From Streptomyces qinzhouensis (GTDB lineage: Bacteria; Actinomycetota; Actinomycetes; Streptomycetales; Streptomycetaceae): a stretch of 64,000 bases of DNA. The stretch is taken from NCBI RefSeq assembly GCF_007856155.1, contig NZ_CP042266.1:5704001-5768000 (forward strand). The letters run 5' to 3'. The translations under genes were made by a program, and so were the position numbers. Positions within the stretch are counted from its first letter, which is position 1. Every line of letters starts with the position of its first letter. This document shows, in pieces, positions 10,437-18,921 of the stretch. The notes below the pieces were generated by a model. It was not told the DNA's origin. It saw nothing but the letters and a program-made list of their open reading frames with translations, and made no database searches.

Positions 10437-11257
10437 TGCGGCTCGACGTCGTCACGATCTTCCCCGAGTACCTCGAACCGCTGGACGTCTCCCTCGTCGG
10501 CAAGGCGCGCGCCCGCGGCCGGCTCGACGTCCACGTCCACGACCTGCGCCGCTGGACGTACGACCGGCACAACACGGTCGACGACACCCCCTACGGCGGC
10601 GGCCCCGGCATGGTCATGAAGACCGACCCCTGGGGTGAGGCGCTCGACTCCGCGATCGCCGACGGATACGAGGCCGGGGCCCACGATCCCGTTCTCGTCG
10701 TGCCCACCCCCAGCGGCCGCCCCTTCACCCAGCAGACCGCCGTCGCGCTCGCCCGGCAGCCCTGGCTGATCTTCACCCCGGCCCGCTACGAGGGCATCGA
10801 CCGCCGGGTCATGGACGAATACGCCACCCGGATGCCGGTCCACGAGGTCTCCATCGGCGACTACGTCCTCGCCGGCGGCGAGGCCGCGGTCCTGGTGATC
10901 ACGGAGGCCGTGGCCCGGCTGCTCCCCGGCGTCCTCGGCAACGCCGAGTCCCACCGGGACGACTCCTTCGCACCCGGCGCCATGGCGAACCTGCTGGAAG
11001 GGCCCGTCTACACCAAGCCCCCGGTCTGGCGCGGACGGGCCGTCCCCGAGGTGCTGACCGGCGGCCACCACGGCAAGGTCGCCCGCTGGCGCCGGGACGA
11101 GGCGCTGCGGCGCACCGCGGCCCACCGGCCCGATCTGCTGGAGCGCTGCGACCCGGCGGAGTTCGACCGCAAGGACCGCGAGATCCTCTCCCTGCTGGGC
11201 TGGGCACCCGAGCCCGGCGGCCGATTTTGGCGCGGGCCGCAGGCCGTGGAAGAATAG
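10436..11257 (+). CDS. trmD: tRNA (guanine37-N1)-methyltransferase TrmD
   Basis: 273-residue SPOUT-class methyltransferase that makes m1G37 in tRNAs and so prevents +1 frameshifting. Conserved features: [13 protein letters not shown] at the start, PYGGGPGMVMK, and the trefoil-knot SAM site ARYEGIDRR...EVSIGDYVLAGGEAAVLVI. The C-terminal dimer region has PPVWRGRAVPEVLTGGHH. It is translationally coupled to rimM (1-nt overlap) and lies 129 nt before rplS, the usual rpsP-rimM-trmD-rplS neighbourhood. Confidence 0.98.
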   Translation: MRLDVVTIFPEYLEPLDVSLVGKARARGRLDVHVHDLRRWTYDRHNTVDDTPYGGGPGMVMKTDPWGEALDSAIADGYEAGAHDPVLVVPTPSGRPFTQQTAVALARQPWLIFTPARYEGIDRRVMDEYATRMPVHEVSIGDYVLAGGEAAVLVITEAVARLLPGVLGNAESHRDDSFAPGAMANLLEGPVYTKPPVWRGRAVPEVLTGGHHGKVARWRRDEALRRTAAHRPDLLERCDPAEFDRKDREILSLLGWAPEPGGRFWRGPQAVEE

Positions 11258-11386
11258 GCCACTGCCGTACGTCCGGCGTGCGCCCCTGCCACAGGGGGAC
11301 ACGACGCCCGCTCCGATGTGGACGGCCCCTGAACTCCATCCTCTCCCGCTGATGACCTGTGGCATCGGCGAAGAAAGCAGACGAAC

Positions 11387-11737
11387 ATGTCGCACGTGCT
11401 CGACGCCGTCAACTCCGCTTCCCTGCGGACCGACCTCCCCGCCTTCCGCCCCGGTGACACCGTGAACGTCCACGTTCGCGTCATCGAGGGCAACCGCTCC
11501 CGTATCCAGCAGTTCAAGGGTGTCGTCATCCGCCGCCAGGGCGCCGGCGTCAGCGAGACCTTCACGGTCCGCAAGGTCTCCTTCTCCGTCGGCGTCGAGC
11601 GGACCTTCCCGGTCCACAGCCCGATCTTCGAGAAGATCGAGCTGGTCACCCGCGGTGACGTCCGCCGCGCCAAGCTGTACTTCCTCCGTGAGCTGCGCGG
11701 CAAGGCCGCGAAGATCAAGGAGAAGCGCGACCGCTGA
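11387..11737 (+). CDS. rplS: 50S ribosomal protein L19
   Basis: 116 residues, standard length. The conserved core [25 protein letters not shown] begins near residue 24, and the protein ends in the basic helix typical of L19 ([22 protein letters not shown]). ATG start; the 129-nt leader may hold its own promoter. L19 sits at the 30S/50S interface. A hairpin terminator follows six bases after the stop. Confidence 0.98.
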   Translation: MSHVLDAVNSASLRTDLPAFRPGDTVNVHVRVIEGNRSRIQQFKGVVIRRQGAGVSETFTVRKVSFSVGVERTFPVHSPIFEKIELVTRGDVRRAKLYFLRELRGKAAKIKEKRDR

Positions 11738-11743
11738 ACCGTC

Positions 11744-11774
11744 GGCCCGGCGGTCCCTCGTGGACCGGCCGGCC
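11744..11774 (+). terminator. Hairpin terminator after rplS
   Basis: 13-nt arms with 11 matches (GGCCCGGCGGTCC / GGACCGGCCGGCC) around the pentaloop CTCGT, starting 6 nt after the rplS stop. No U-tract. It separates ribosomal genes from the signal peptidase cluster. Confidence 0.6.
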
Positions 11775-11826
11775 GGGGCTCACGCCTCGTAGGGGTCCAC
11801 AGCACGGCCGGATAGGCTCGTCCGCG

Positions 11827-12762
11827 ATGGACACCGAGAACACACGCACGGAGCGCGACCGCTCTTCCGAACCCGACCGCCCGGACCCCGTCCCGGCGGC
11901 GGAGCCCGGCACCGCCGGGACCACGGAAGAGAGGGCGCGCTCCGGGCGTTTTCCGGGGCTTTCGCGGGTATCGGGTCTGCTGGGCGGCTCCTGGCGCCGG
12001 TCGGCCCTGCTGGCGGTCGTCTGTCTCGGGGCCGTCCTGCTGGTCAGCCGGTTTGTGGTGCAGCCGTTCCACATCCCCAGCGGTTCGATGGAGCCGACGC
12101 TGCGGACCGGGGACCGGGTGCTGGTGAACAAACTGGCGTACGGACCGGACGAGGAACCGGAGCGCGGCGATCTGATCGTGTTCGACGGTACGGGGTCCTT
12201 CGTACGGGAGGCGGCGGAGTCCAACCCGGTCCAGGAAGCGGTCCGCGGGGCCTTCGCGGCCGTGGGGCTCGCCGAACCCGCGGAGACCGACTTCGTGAAG
12301 CGGGTGATCGGAGTGGGAGGCGACCGAGTGGTCTGCTGCGACGAGGAGGGCCGCATCACGGTGAACGGAGTGGCGCTCGACGAACGCTATCTGCACCCCG
12401 GCGACGCGCCCTCCGATGTGGCCTTCGACATCGTCGTCCGCCCGGGCACCCTGTGGGTCATGGGCGACCACCGCAGCGACTCCCGTGACTCCCGTGACCA
12501 TCTGGGGGCTCCCGGCGGCGGCATGGTGCCGCTGGAGAAGGTGATCGGGCGGGCCGACTGGATCGGGTGGCCGGCCGGACGCTGGGGCTCCCTGGAGCGT
12601 ACGGACGCCTTCGCACGGGTCCCGGACGCGCCCGAGGGCTCCGCGCCGGACGCGCCGGGAAGCTGGACCGGTGGCGGCCCCGGCCCGTCCGGTGCGCCCG
12701 CCGGGTCCGGTGCGCCGTTCCCGGGCGGCGGGGGTGCGGCGGGCGGGCGGCCCCATGGGTAG
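11827..12762 (+). CDS. sipW: Type I signal peptidase (SipW type)
   Basis: 311-residue S26 membrane serine protease that removes signal peptides on the outer face of the membrane. One N-terminal TM helix (about 58-77, SALLAVVCLGAVLLVSRFVV) leads to the box with catalytic Ser87 (IPSGSMEPT); the catalytic Lys is Lys158 (VKRVIGVGGD). The late box MGDHRSDSRDSRDH is present. The C-terminus is a Gly/Pro-rich hydrophilic tail with no second anchor. It is first of four consecutive paralogues, an arrangement known from S. lividans and S. coelicolor; symbols are assigned by position. The end overlaps the next gene by 8 nt. Confidence 0.93.
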   Translation: MDTENTRTERDRSSEPDRPDPVPAAEPGTAGTTEERARSGRFPGLSRVSGLLGGSWRRSALLAVVCLGAVLLVSRFVVQPFHIPSGSMEPTLRTGDRVLVNKLAYGPDEEPERGDLIVFDGTGSFVREAAESNPVQEAVRGAFAAVGLAEPAETDFVKRVIGVGGDRVVCCDEEGRITVNGVALDERYLHPGDAPSDVAFDIVVRPGTLWVMGDHRSDSRDSRDHLGAPGGGMVPLEKVIGRADWIGWPAGRWGSLERTDAFARVPDAPEGSAPDAPGSWTGGGPGPSGAPAGSGAPFPGGGGAAGGRPHG

Positions 12763-13909
12763 GCGGGGGCGGCCCGGCGGTCACCGCGCGGACGCCCCGC
12801 TGCCCACCGGAACCCGGCCCACGGACGGTTCTCCCGTTCCGGCCGGCCGCGCCGAGCGGCGCCGGCTCGCCCGCAAGGTGCTGCGCAAACGGCGCCGGTC
12901 GGCGCTGAAGGAGATCCCGCTGCTGGTCGGGGTGGCCCTGCTGATCGCGCTGGTGCTCAAGACCTTCCTCGTCCAGGCCTTCGTGATCCCCTCGGGGTCG
13001 ATGGAGCAGACGATCCGGATCGACGACCGGGTGCTGGTGGACAAGCTGACCCCGTGGTTCGGCGCCGAACCGGAGCGCGGGGACGTGGTGGTCTTCAAGG
13101 ACCCCGGCGGCTGGCTCGCGGACGATCAGGCGCTGCCCGGCGAGAACGACGACCCGGTCGTCGTCAAACAGATCAAACAGGGGCTCACCTTCATCGGGCT
13201 GCTGCCTTCGGAGGGCGAGCAGGACCTGATCAAACGGGTCGTCGCGGTCGGCGGGGACACCGTGGCGTGCTGTGACAAGGACGGGCGGGTCACCGTCAAC
13301 GGGGTCCCGCTGATCGAGTCGTACATCAATCCCGGAAACGTTCCTTCGGCCCGGACCTTCGAGGTGCGGGTCCCGAAGGGGCGGCTGTTCGTGATGGGCG
13401 ACCACCGGGCCGACTCGGCGGACTCCCGGGCCCACCTCGACGAGGAGGGCCAGGGCACGGTCGCGGTGGACGAGGTCGTCGGCCGGGCCGTGGTGATCGC
13501 CTGGCCGGTGCGCCACTGGACCAGGCTCGACGGGCAGGAGGTCTACTCATCCGTGCCGAACGCGCGTCCGGATGAGGGGGCGGCTGCCGGTCCGTCGCAT
13601 ACTCTGTCGTCCCAGGACCACAAAGGAATGACCGTCCTCCCGAGCCCTGCGGAACTCTCGCTCGTTATGGGAGTGATGGGTCTGCTCGTCCTGCGGAGAC
13701 TTCCGGGGCCTGCGGGTGGACGGTTCACACAGACTGAGGAGTTGATGTGGGGGACGTGGCGGTCGGCGCACGGTCCGGACACGAGCAGCCGGAGGACAGG
13801 CCCGAGGGCCCCGACGGGCCCACCGGGGACCCGGGGGCTGCCGGGTCCCCGGTGGCGTCGGCGTCCGCCGCGTCGCCGGTGGCCACGTCCTCCGTGGCCG
13901 CTTCGGTGA
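12755..13909 (+). CDS. sipX: Type I signal peptidase (SipX type), unusually long 3' overlap
   Basis: Second signal peptidase, starting at ATG 12755 (MGRRGRPGGH), overlapping sipW by 8 nt. N-terminal TM (about 55-75, EIPLLVGVALLIALVLKTFLVQ), catalytic Ser82 (IPSGSMEQT), catalytic Lys160 (LIKRVVAVGGD), and MGDHRADSADSR. A C-terminal TM (ELSLVMGVMGLLVLRRL) lies near residue 305. The frame then runs about 60 residues further as basic Pro/Arg-rich sequence (384 in all; I recall about 320 for S. lividans SipX), overlapping sipY by 163 nt. A TGA in another frame at 13734-13736 suggests the extension comes from a frameshift near the 3' end, either real or a sequence error. Confidence 0.88.
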   Translation: MGRRGRPGGHRADAPLPTGTRPTDGSPVPAGRAERRRLARKVLRKRRRSALKEIPLLVGVALLIALVLKTFLVQAFVIPSGSMEQTIRIDDRVLVDKLTPWFGAEPERGDVVVFKDPGGWLADDQALPGENDDPVVVKQIKQGLTFIGLLPSEGEQDLIKRVVAVGGDTVACCDKDGRVTVNGVPLIESYINPGNVPSARTFEVRVPKGRLFVMGDHRADSADSRAHLDEEGQGTVAVDEVVGRAVVIAWPVRHWTRLDGQEVYSSVPNARPDEGAAAGPSHTLSSQDHKGMTVLPSPAELSLVMGVMGLLVLRRLPGPAGGRFTQTEELMWGTWRSAHGPDTSSRRTGPRAPTGPPGTRGLPGPRWRRRPPRRRWPRPPWPLR

Positions 13910-14907
13910 AGAGCGGTGACGAGGAGCACACGGCAGGCGGCACCGGCGGGCCGCTCGGTCCCGGCGCTCCGCGCGACGGCGGCCCGGGCGGCTCCGGCGG
14001 CGGCGCTTCCGTGCCTCCGTCGCCGGACGGCTCCTCGGCCGGCGGCTCCGCCGGCCCGGGCGACGGCGGTGACGCCGACGGCGAGGGCGAGACCAGCCCC
14101 CGCGCCCAGCGGTCGTTCTGGAAGGAACTGCCGATCCTCATCGGCATCGCCCTGGTGCTGGCCCTGCTGATCAAGACGTTCCTGGTCCAGGCGTTCTCCA
14201 TCCCCTCGGACTCGATGCAGAACACCCTCCAGCGCGGTGACCGGGTGCTGGTGGACAAGCTGACCCCGTGGTTCGGCTCCGAACCCGAGCGCGGCGAAGT
14301 CGTCGTCTTCCACGACCCGGGCGGCTGGCTGGAGGGCGAGCCCACGCCCGAGCCCAATGTGATGCAGAAGTTCCTCAGCTTCATCGGCCTGATGCCGTCG
14401 GCCGAGGAGAAGGACCTGATCAAGCGGACGATCGCCATCGGCGGCGACACCGTGGAATGCAAGAAGGGCGGACCGGTCAAGGTCAACGGCCTGGCGCTCG
14501 ACGAGCCGTACATCTTCCCCGGCGACACCCCCTGCGACGACCAGCCCTTCGGTCCGCTGACGGTGCCCAAGGACAAGATCTGGGTCATGGGCGACCACCG
14601 CTCCAACTCCCGGGACTCCCGCTACCACACCGAGGACGTCAACGGCGGATTCGTCCCGGTCGACAAGGTCGTCGGGCGAGCCGTGGTGATCGCCTGGCCG
14701 GTGAACCGCTGGGCGACCCTGCCGATCCCGTCGACGTACGACCAGAAGGGCATCAACGAGCACGCCGCGGCCCTGCTGACCTCCTCCGCGCCGGTGACCA
14801 TGGGCGCGCTCGGCGCCGTACCGCTGGTGCTGTGGCGCAGGCGGCGGCTGATCGCCCGCGAGACCGCCCGGCAGACCACCGCGGGAAGGACCCCGGAGGC
14901 GGCGTAA
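13747..14907 (+). CDS. sipY: Type I signal peptidase (SipY type)
   Basis: 386 residues. The GTG start at 13747 is favoured by GAGGAG six bases upstream and the conserved opening MGDVAVGARSGH. It begins with a long (about 115 residues) Gly/Ser/Pro-rich disordered cytosolic segment, longer than in the relatives I remember. Then TM1 (ELPILIGIALVLALLIKTFLVQ), catalytic Ser156 (SIPSDSMQNT), catalytic Lys226 (LIKRTIAIGGD), MGDHRSNSRDSR, and a C-terminal TM anchor (APVTMGALGAVPLVLW). In S. lividans SipY is known as the principal secretory signal peptidase. The 5' 163 nt overlap the apparent sipX extension. Confidence 0.93.
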   Translation: MGDVAVGARSGHEQPEDRPEGPDGPTGDPGAAGSPVASASAASPVATSSVAASVKSGDEEHTAGGTGGPLGPGAPRDGGPGGSGGGASVPPSPDGSSAGGSAGPGDGGDADGEGETSPRAQRSFWKELPILIGIALVLALLIKTFLVQAFSIPSDSMQNTLQRGDRVLVDKLTPWFGSEPERGEVVVFHDPGGWLEGEPTPEPNVMQKFLSFIGLMPSAEEKDLIKRTIAIGGDTVECKKGGPVKVNGLALDEPYIFPGDTPCDDQPFGPLTVPKDKIWVMGDHRSNSRDSRYHTEDVNGGFVPVDKVVGRAVVIAWPVNRWATLPIPSTYDQKGINEHAAALLTSSAPVTMGALGAVPLVLWRRRRLIARETARQTTAGRTPEAA

Positions 14908-15010
14908 GAGGGGCGCGGCCGGCGATACCGCCCGGTAGGGTGCCGTCCCGGGGCAGGACCAGCGGGACCACCGCGGGTCCGGAGAACCCCGCGAGCCGGG
15001 GGAGCGCCGG

Positions 15011-15751
15011 ATGGCAACAGAACGTACGGACGACGGCCACGGCCGGCTCGGCAGCAGACTGTCGGGGCTGGCCGTGGCCGTCGGCTGTGTGCTCTTCCTC
15101 GGCGGTTTCGTCTGGGGCGCCCTGCTCTACCAGCCCTATCTGGTGCCGACGGACTCGATGACCCCGTCCGTGGCCGTCGGTGACCGCGTGCTCGCCGAAC
15201 GGATCGACGGGGACGAGGTACGGCGCGGGGACGTCGTGGTGTTCCGGGAGACCGCCTGGGGCGACGCACCGATGATCAAACGGGTGGTCGGCGTCGGCGG
15301 CGACACCGTCGCCTGCTGCGGCCGGGACGGACGGCTCACCGTCAACGGGACGGCCGTCGACGAACCGTACGTCCGCGGCGACGGACCCGCGTCGCCCACC
15401 GGCTTCAGCACCACCGTCCCCGACGGGAAGCTCTTCCTCCTCGGCGACGAGCGCGGCAGCTCCCTCGACTCCCGTACCCACCTCCAGGACGCCGCCGGGG
15501 GATCCGTACCCCGCTCGGCTGTGGAGGCCCGGGTCGACGCCGTCGTCTGGCCGCTGCCCGGCTCCTTCCTGGGCCGGGCCGAGGGTTTCGCGGACCTGCC
15601 GGGCGGAATCTCCCGGCCGGGCCCGGTGGAACCGCTGCTGTGGGCCATGGCCACCGGCGTCGTACTGATCTTCGGCGGATCGGGATACGGGCCGGCCGCC
15701 CGGAGACTCGGCGGAGAACGGCGCGGTGAGGCGGTGGCCGGTGTCCGATGA
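15011..15751 (+). CDS. sipZ: Type I signal peptidase (SipZ type)
   Basis: 246 residues, the most divergent of the four. TM1 (about 17-40, LAVAVGCVLFLGGFVWGALLY), catalytic Ser49 (VPTDSMTPS), catalytic Lys90 (MIKRVVGVGGD). The box normally reading MGDHR is LGDERGSSLDSR. A C-terminal TM (LLWAMATGVVLIFGGSG) follows. ATG at 15011 with a GGGGGA Shine-Dalgarno. The gap of about 100 nt from sipY is the largest in the cluster, so sipZ may have its own promoter. The 3' end overlaps the NUDIX gene by 11 nt. Confidence 0.92.
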   Translation: MATERTDDGHGRLGSRLSGLAVAVGCVLFLGGFVWGALLYQPYLVPTDSMTPSVAVGDRVLAERIDGDEVRRGDVVVFRETAWGDAPMIKRVVGVGGDTVACCGRDGRLTVNGTAVDEPYVRGDGPASPTGFSTTVPDGKLFLLGDERGSSLDSRTHLQDAAGGSVPRSAVEARVDAVVWPLPGSFLGRAEGFADLPGGISRPGPVEPLLWAMATGVVLIFGGSGYGPAARRLGGERRGEAVAGVR

Positions 15752-16253
15752 GACGAACCCGGGCAACTCGGGCGGACCGCGGCGGGCCGCCCGTGTCGTC
15801 CTCCTCGACCCCGACGACCGCATTCTGCTGATCCACGGACACGAGCCGGACGACCCCGCCACGAGCTGGTGGTTCACCCCCGGCGGCGGGCTGGAGAGCG
15901 GCGAGACCCATGAACAGGCCGCCCTCAGGGAACTGGCCGAGGAGACCGGGATCACCGAGGTACGGCTCGGCCCCGTCATCTGGCGGCGGCACTGCTCCTT
16001 CCCCTTCGACGGACGCCGCTGGGACCAGGACGAGTGGTACTACCTGGCCCGTACGGAGCAGATCGCGCCCGGCCCCCGGGGCCTGACCGCACTGGAGCGG
16101 CGCAGCGTCACCGGGCTGAGGTGGTGGACCTCCGCCGAACTGTCCGCGGCGCATGAGACGGTGTACCCGACCAGGCTCGCCGAGCTGCTGCGCACATTGC
16201 TCGACGAGGGCCCTCCGCGGACGCCGGTGGTCCTCGACCCCGAAATCGCCTAG
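15741..16253 (+). CDS. NUDIX hydrolase
   Basis: 170 residues from the GTG at 15741 (MSDETNPG), preceded by GAGGCGG; an in-frame GTG at 15726 is the alternative. The complete NUDIX box GGGLESGETHEQAALRELAEETGI (about residues 45-68) has all catalytic glutamates. The protein should cleave a nucleoside diphosphate linked to another moiety; the substrate cannot be told from sequence. The start lies inside the last codons of sipZ, so it is translated with the signal peptidase cluster, a linkage conserved in streptomycetes as far as I recall. Confidence 0.88.
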   Translation: MSDETNPGNSGGPRRAARVVLLDPDDRILLIHGHEPDDPATSWWFTPGGGLESGETHEQAALRELAEETGITEVRLGPVIWRRHCSFPFDGRRWDQDEWYYLARTEQIAPGPRGLTALERRSVTGLRWWTSAELSAAHETVYPTRLAELLRTLLDEGPPRTPVVLDPEIA

Positions 16254-16308
16254 GGGCGGGAGCCGCTGACGCACAATGGGGGGACGCACGGCTGAAGGGG
16301 AACATGCC

Positions 16309-16617
16309 ATGAGCGCCGAGGACCTCGAAAAGTACGAGACCGAGATGGAGCTGAAGCTCTACCGGGAGTACCGGGACGTCGTCGGGCTGTTCAAATACGT
16401 GATCGAGACCGAGCGCCGCTTCTACCTCACCAACGACTACGAGATGCAGGTCCACTCGGTACAGGGAGAGGTCTTCTTCGAGGTCTCCATGGCCGACGCC
16501 TGGGTGTGGGACATGTACCGGCCGGCGAGGTTCGTGAAGCAGGTACGGGTACTCACGTTCAAAGACGTCAACATCGAAGAGCTCAATAAGAGCGACCTCG
16601 AACTCCCGGGCGGCTAG
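16309..16617 (+). CDS. DUF2469 family protein
   Basis: 102-residue small acidic protein matching the actinobacterial DUF2469 family from its first residue (MSAEDLEKYETEMELKLYREYRDVV). ATG 16309 is preceded by GAAGGGG; the in-frame ATG at 16276 adds a non-conserved leader. It has many aromatic residues (ETERRFYLTNDYEMQVH, MADAWVWDMYRPARF), with no membrane segment or recognised catalytic motif. It is regularly found downstream of the signal peptidase/RNase HII region and upstream of yraN in actinobacteria, but its function is unknown to me. Confidence 0.9.
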   Translation: MSAEDLEKYETEMELKLYREYRDVVGLFKYVIETERRFYLTNDYEMQVHSVQGEVFFEVSMADAWVWDMYRPARFVKQVRVLTFKDVNIEELNKSDLELPGG

Positions 16618-16660
16618 GCCGTTTCCTGTGCGGATCGTGCCGGGCCGGGCCGCTCAACAC

Positions 16661-16778
16661 TGAACCGGCATGAACCGGACCGGCATGAACCGGTCTGGTC
16701 TGGTCCGGTCTGGTCCGGCATGAACCGGACCGGTCCGGTCTGGTCCGGGCTGGACTGGTCTGGTTCGGACTGGACCAC
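16661..16778 (+). repeat. Degenerate interspersed repeat tract
   Basis: GGCATGAACCGG occurs three times (near 16668, 16682 and 16718), separated by repeated GGTCTGGTCCGG words. The tract ends with ACTGGTCT (16754-16761), then ten bases, then GGACCACA (16772-16779), resembling separated halves of a DasR site. Slippage is the simplest origin. Confidence 0.7.
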
Positions 16779-16867
16779 AGGAAACTCCCCAACCGGCTCC
16801 CGTCGCGGGCCCGGACCGCTCCCTCCTCGCTCCCCCCGCCTCACCCGCACGGGTGAGCGACTTGTTC

Positions 16868-16883
16868 ACAACCCATGGGTTGT
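16868..16883. promoter_or_regulatory. Perfect 16-bp palindrome upstream of yraN-comM-dprA
   Basis: ACAACCCATGGGTTGT reads the same on both strands and is directly followed by a near DnaA box (TTGTCCACC, 16880-16888). It lies about 60 nt before the yraN start. It is a candidate operator for the DNA-uptake-type operon; the binding protein is unknown. Confidence 0.45.
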
Positions 16884-16945
16884 CCACCAAGATCCACACG
16901 CTGGGGGGCGGCGCGGCACTCTCGGTGCCAGGAGGTGGTGCCGAG

Positions 16946-17308
16946 ATGAACGCGACAGGGGCACTGGGACAGTACGGCGAGGACCTCGCGGCACGGCTGC
17001 TGGCCGAAGCCGGGATGACGGTCCTCGCCCGCAACTGGCGATATGGACGCACGGGCGAGATCGACATCGTCGCCCGTGACGGCGACACCGTGGTGGTCTG
17101 CGAGGTCAAGACCCGAAGGGCCGGCCCCTTCGAGCATCCGATGCAGGCCGTCACGCCCGCCAAAGCCGCCCGCCTGCGACGGCTCGCCGAAGGCTGGCTG
17201 GAACGGCACGGCGGAGCGCCACCGGGCGGTATCCGCATCGACCTCGTCGGAGTGCTGCTGCCCCGGCGCGGAGCCCCCGTCGTCGAACACGCCCGGGGGG
17301 TGGCCTGA
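16946..17308 (+). CDS. YraN family endonuclease-like protein (UPF0102)
   Basis: 120 residues from ATG 16946, chosen for its AGGAGGT ribosome site and the family opening [24 protein letters not shown]. The nuclease-fold motif [21 protein letters not shown] (about 43-63) contains the D-x(n)-E-x-K residues of Holliday-junction-resolvase-like folds. Family function is unsettled, but it co-occurs with DNA-processing genes. Its stop overlaps the comM start by one base, and yraN-comM-dprA form one operon. Confidence 0.92.
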   Translation: MNATGALGQYGEDLAARLLAEAGMTVLARNWRYGRTGEIDIVARDGDTVVVCEVKTRRAGPFEHPMQAVTPAKAARLRRLAEGWLERHGGAPPGGIRIDLVGVLLPRRGAPVVEHARGVA

Positions 17309-18921
17309 TGGGATTCGCCCGCGCCTGTTCCGTCGCCCTCGTCGGTGTCGAAGGCGTCGTCGTGGAGGTCCAGGCCGACCTCGAACCCGGCGTCGCCGCC
17401 TTCACCCTCGTCGGACTCCCCGACAAGAGCCTGACCGAGAGCCGCGACCGGGTCAGGGCCGCCGTCGTGAACTCCGGAGCCGAGTGGCCCCAGAAGAAAC
17501 TGACCGTCGGCCTCAGCCCCGCATCCGTTCCCAAAGGCGGCAGCGGATTCGATCTCGCCGTCGCCTGTGCCGTCCTCGGTGCCTCCGAACGCGTCGACGC
17601 CCGCGCCATCGCCGACCTCGTCCTCATCGGCGAGCTGGGACTCGACGGACGCGTCCGGCCCGTCCGCGGCGTCCTGCCCGCCGTCCTCGCCGCCGCCGAA
17701 GCCGGTTACCGACAGGTCGTCGTCCCCGAGCAGACCGCCGGAGAGGCGGCTCTGGTCCCCGGCATCTCCGTTCTCGGTGTCCGCAGCCTCCGCCAGCTCA
17801 TCGCCGTCCTCAACGACGAACCCGTCCCCGCCGAAGAGCCCCCCTCCGACGGCCCGGACCCCATGCTTGCCGGACTGATGCTCCCCGGCACCGGAGTCGG
17901 CACCGGACTCGCCGCCGGCCCCCACGGCCACCCCGACCTCGCCGACGTCGCGGGCCAGCACCTGGCCCGCACCGCCCTGGAGATCGCCGCCGCGGGCGGA
18001 CACCACCTCCTGCTCTCCGGACCACCCGGCGCCGGAAAGACCATGCTCGCCGAACGGCTCGCCGGCGTCCTCCCGCCCCTGACCCGGCGTGAATCCCTGG
18101 AAGTCACCGCCGTCCACTCGGTCGCCGGCATGCTCCCGCCCGGCCAGCCACTCGTCCGCAGCGCCCCCTACTGCGCCCCGCACCACTCGGCGACCATGCC
18201 CGCCCTCGTCGGCGGCGGCAACGGACTGCCCCGCCCCGGAGCCGTATCCCTCGCCCACCGCGGGGTCCTCTTCCTCGACGAGGCACCCGAATTCACCGTC
18301 AAGGCCCTCGACGCACTCCGGCAACCCCTGGAGTCCGGCCATGTCGTCATCGCCCGCAGCGGCGGCGTGGTCCGGCTCCCCGCCCGCTTCCTCATGGTCC
18401 TCGCGGCCAACCCCTGCCCCTGCGGCCGCCACTCCGCCCAGGGCGGCGGCTGCGAATGCCCACCCGCCGTGATCCGCCGCTATCAGGCCCGGCTCTCCGG
18501 ACCCCTGCTCGATCGGGTCGACCTCCGCGTCCGGGTCGACCCCGTCCACCGCGCCGATCTGATGGGCCAGGGCGGCCGCGGCGAGTCCAGCACCACCGTC
18601 GCCGACCGCGTCCAGCAGGCCCGCCGACGCGCCGCCGACCGGCTCTGCGACACCCCCTGGACCGTCAACAGCGAAATCCCCGGTCATGAACTGCGCACCC
18701 GCTGGCCCATCGAACCCGGCGCCCTGACCGGCCCCGAACGCGATATGGAACGGGGGCTCCTCACGGCCCGCGGACTCGACCGAGTCCTCCGCGTCGCCTG
18801 GACCGTCGCCGACCTCGCGGGCCGCGACCGCCCGGAACCCCAGGACGTCGACCTCGCCCTCGAACTCCGCACCGGAGTACCCCGCGGCGCCGCCGTCCCC
18901 ACCGGGGGAGGACCTCGGTGA
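17308..18921 (+). CDS. comM: ComM/YifB family Mg-chelatase-like AAA ATPase
   Basis: 537 residues. N-terminal Lon-protease-like/ChlI region with LTVGLSPASVPKGGSGFDLAVA (about 70-90), then the Mg-chelatase AAA module: Walker A GPPGAGKTM near 237, Walker B GVLFLDEAPEF, and a C-terminal domain with ANPCPCGRHS and a CxxC-type Cys cluster. In naturally competent bacteria ComM is a helicase that promotes branch migration during transformation. Streptomyces is not known to be naturally competent, so the role here is open. It is translationally coupled to yraN (1 nt) and dprA (4 nt). Confidence 0.94.
   Translation: MGFARACSVALVGVEGVVVEVQADLEPGVAAFTLVGLPDKSLTESRDRVRAAVVNSGAEWPQKKLTVGLSPASVPKGGSGFDLAVACAVLGASERVDARAIADLVLIGELGLDGRVRPVRGVLPAVLAAAEAGYRQVVVPEQTAGEAALVPGISVLGVRSLRQLIAVLNDEPVPAEEPPSDGPDPMLAGLMLPGTGVGTGLAAGPHGHPDLADVAGQHLARTALEIAAAGGHHLLLSGPPGAGKTMLAERLAGVLPPLTRRESLEVTAVHSVAGMLPPGQPLVRSAPYCAPHHSATMPALVGGGNGLPRPGAVSLAHRGVLFLDEAPEFTVKALDALRQPLESGHVVIARSGGVVRLPARFLMVLAANPCPCGRHSAQGGGCECPPAVIRRYQARLSGPLLDRVDLRVRVDPVHRADLMGQGGRGESSTTVADRVQQARRRAADRLCDTPWTVNSEIPGHELRTRWPIEPGALTGPERDMERGLLTARGLDRVLRVAWTVADLAGRDRPEPQDVDLALELRTGVPRGAAVPTGGGPR

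Larger units (their letters stand above)
16618..16945. other. 328-nt gap with a degenerate repeat tract and a 16-bp palindrome
   Basis: Between DUF2469 and yraN. The first half is a repeat tract of GGTCTGGTCC and GGCATGAACCGG words (16661-16778). The second half has a perfect 16-bp palindrome (16868-16883) and a good AGGAGGT ribosome site for yraN at about 16930. A GTG at 16853 is in frame with yraN but not conserved. No separate gene is visible. Confidence 0.5.

Noticed and set aside
14100..15700. Recent duplication of signal peptidase genes within this strain
   Set aside because: The four paralogues are divergent in sequence and length, and the same quartet is known in other Streptomyces, so the duplication is old.
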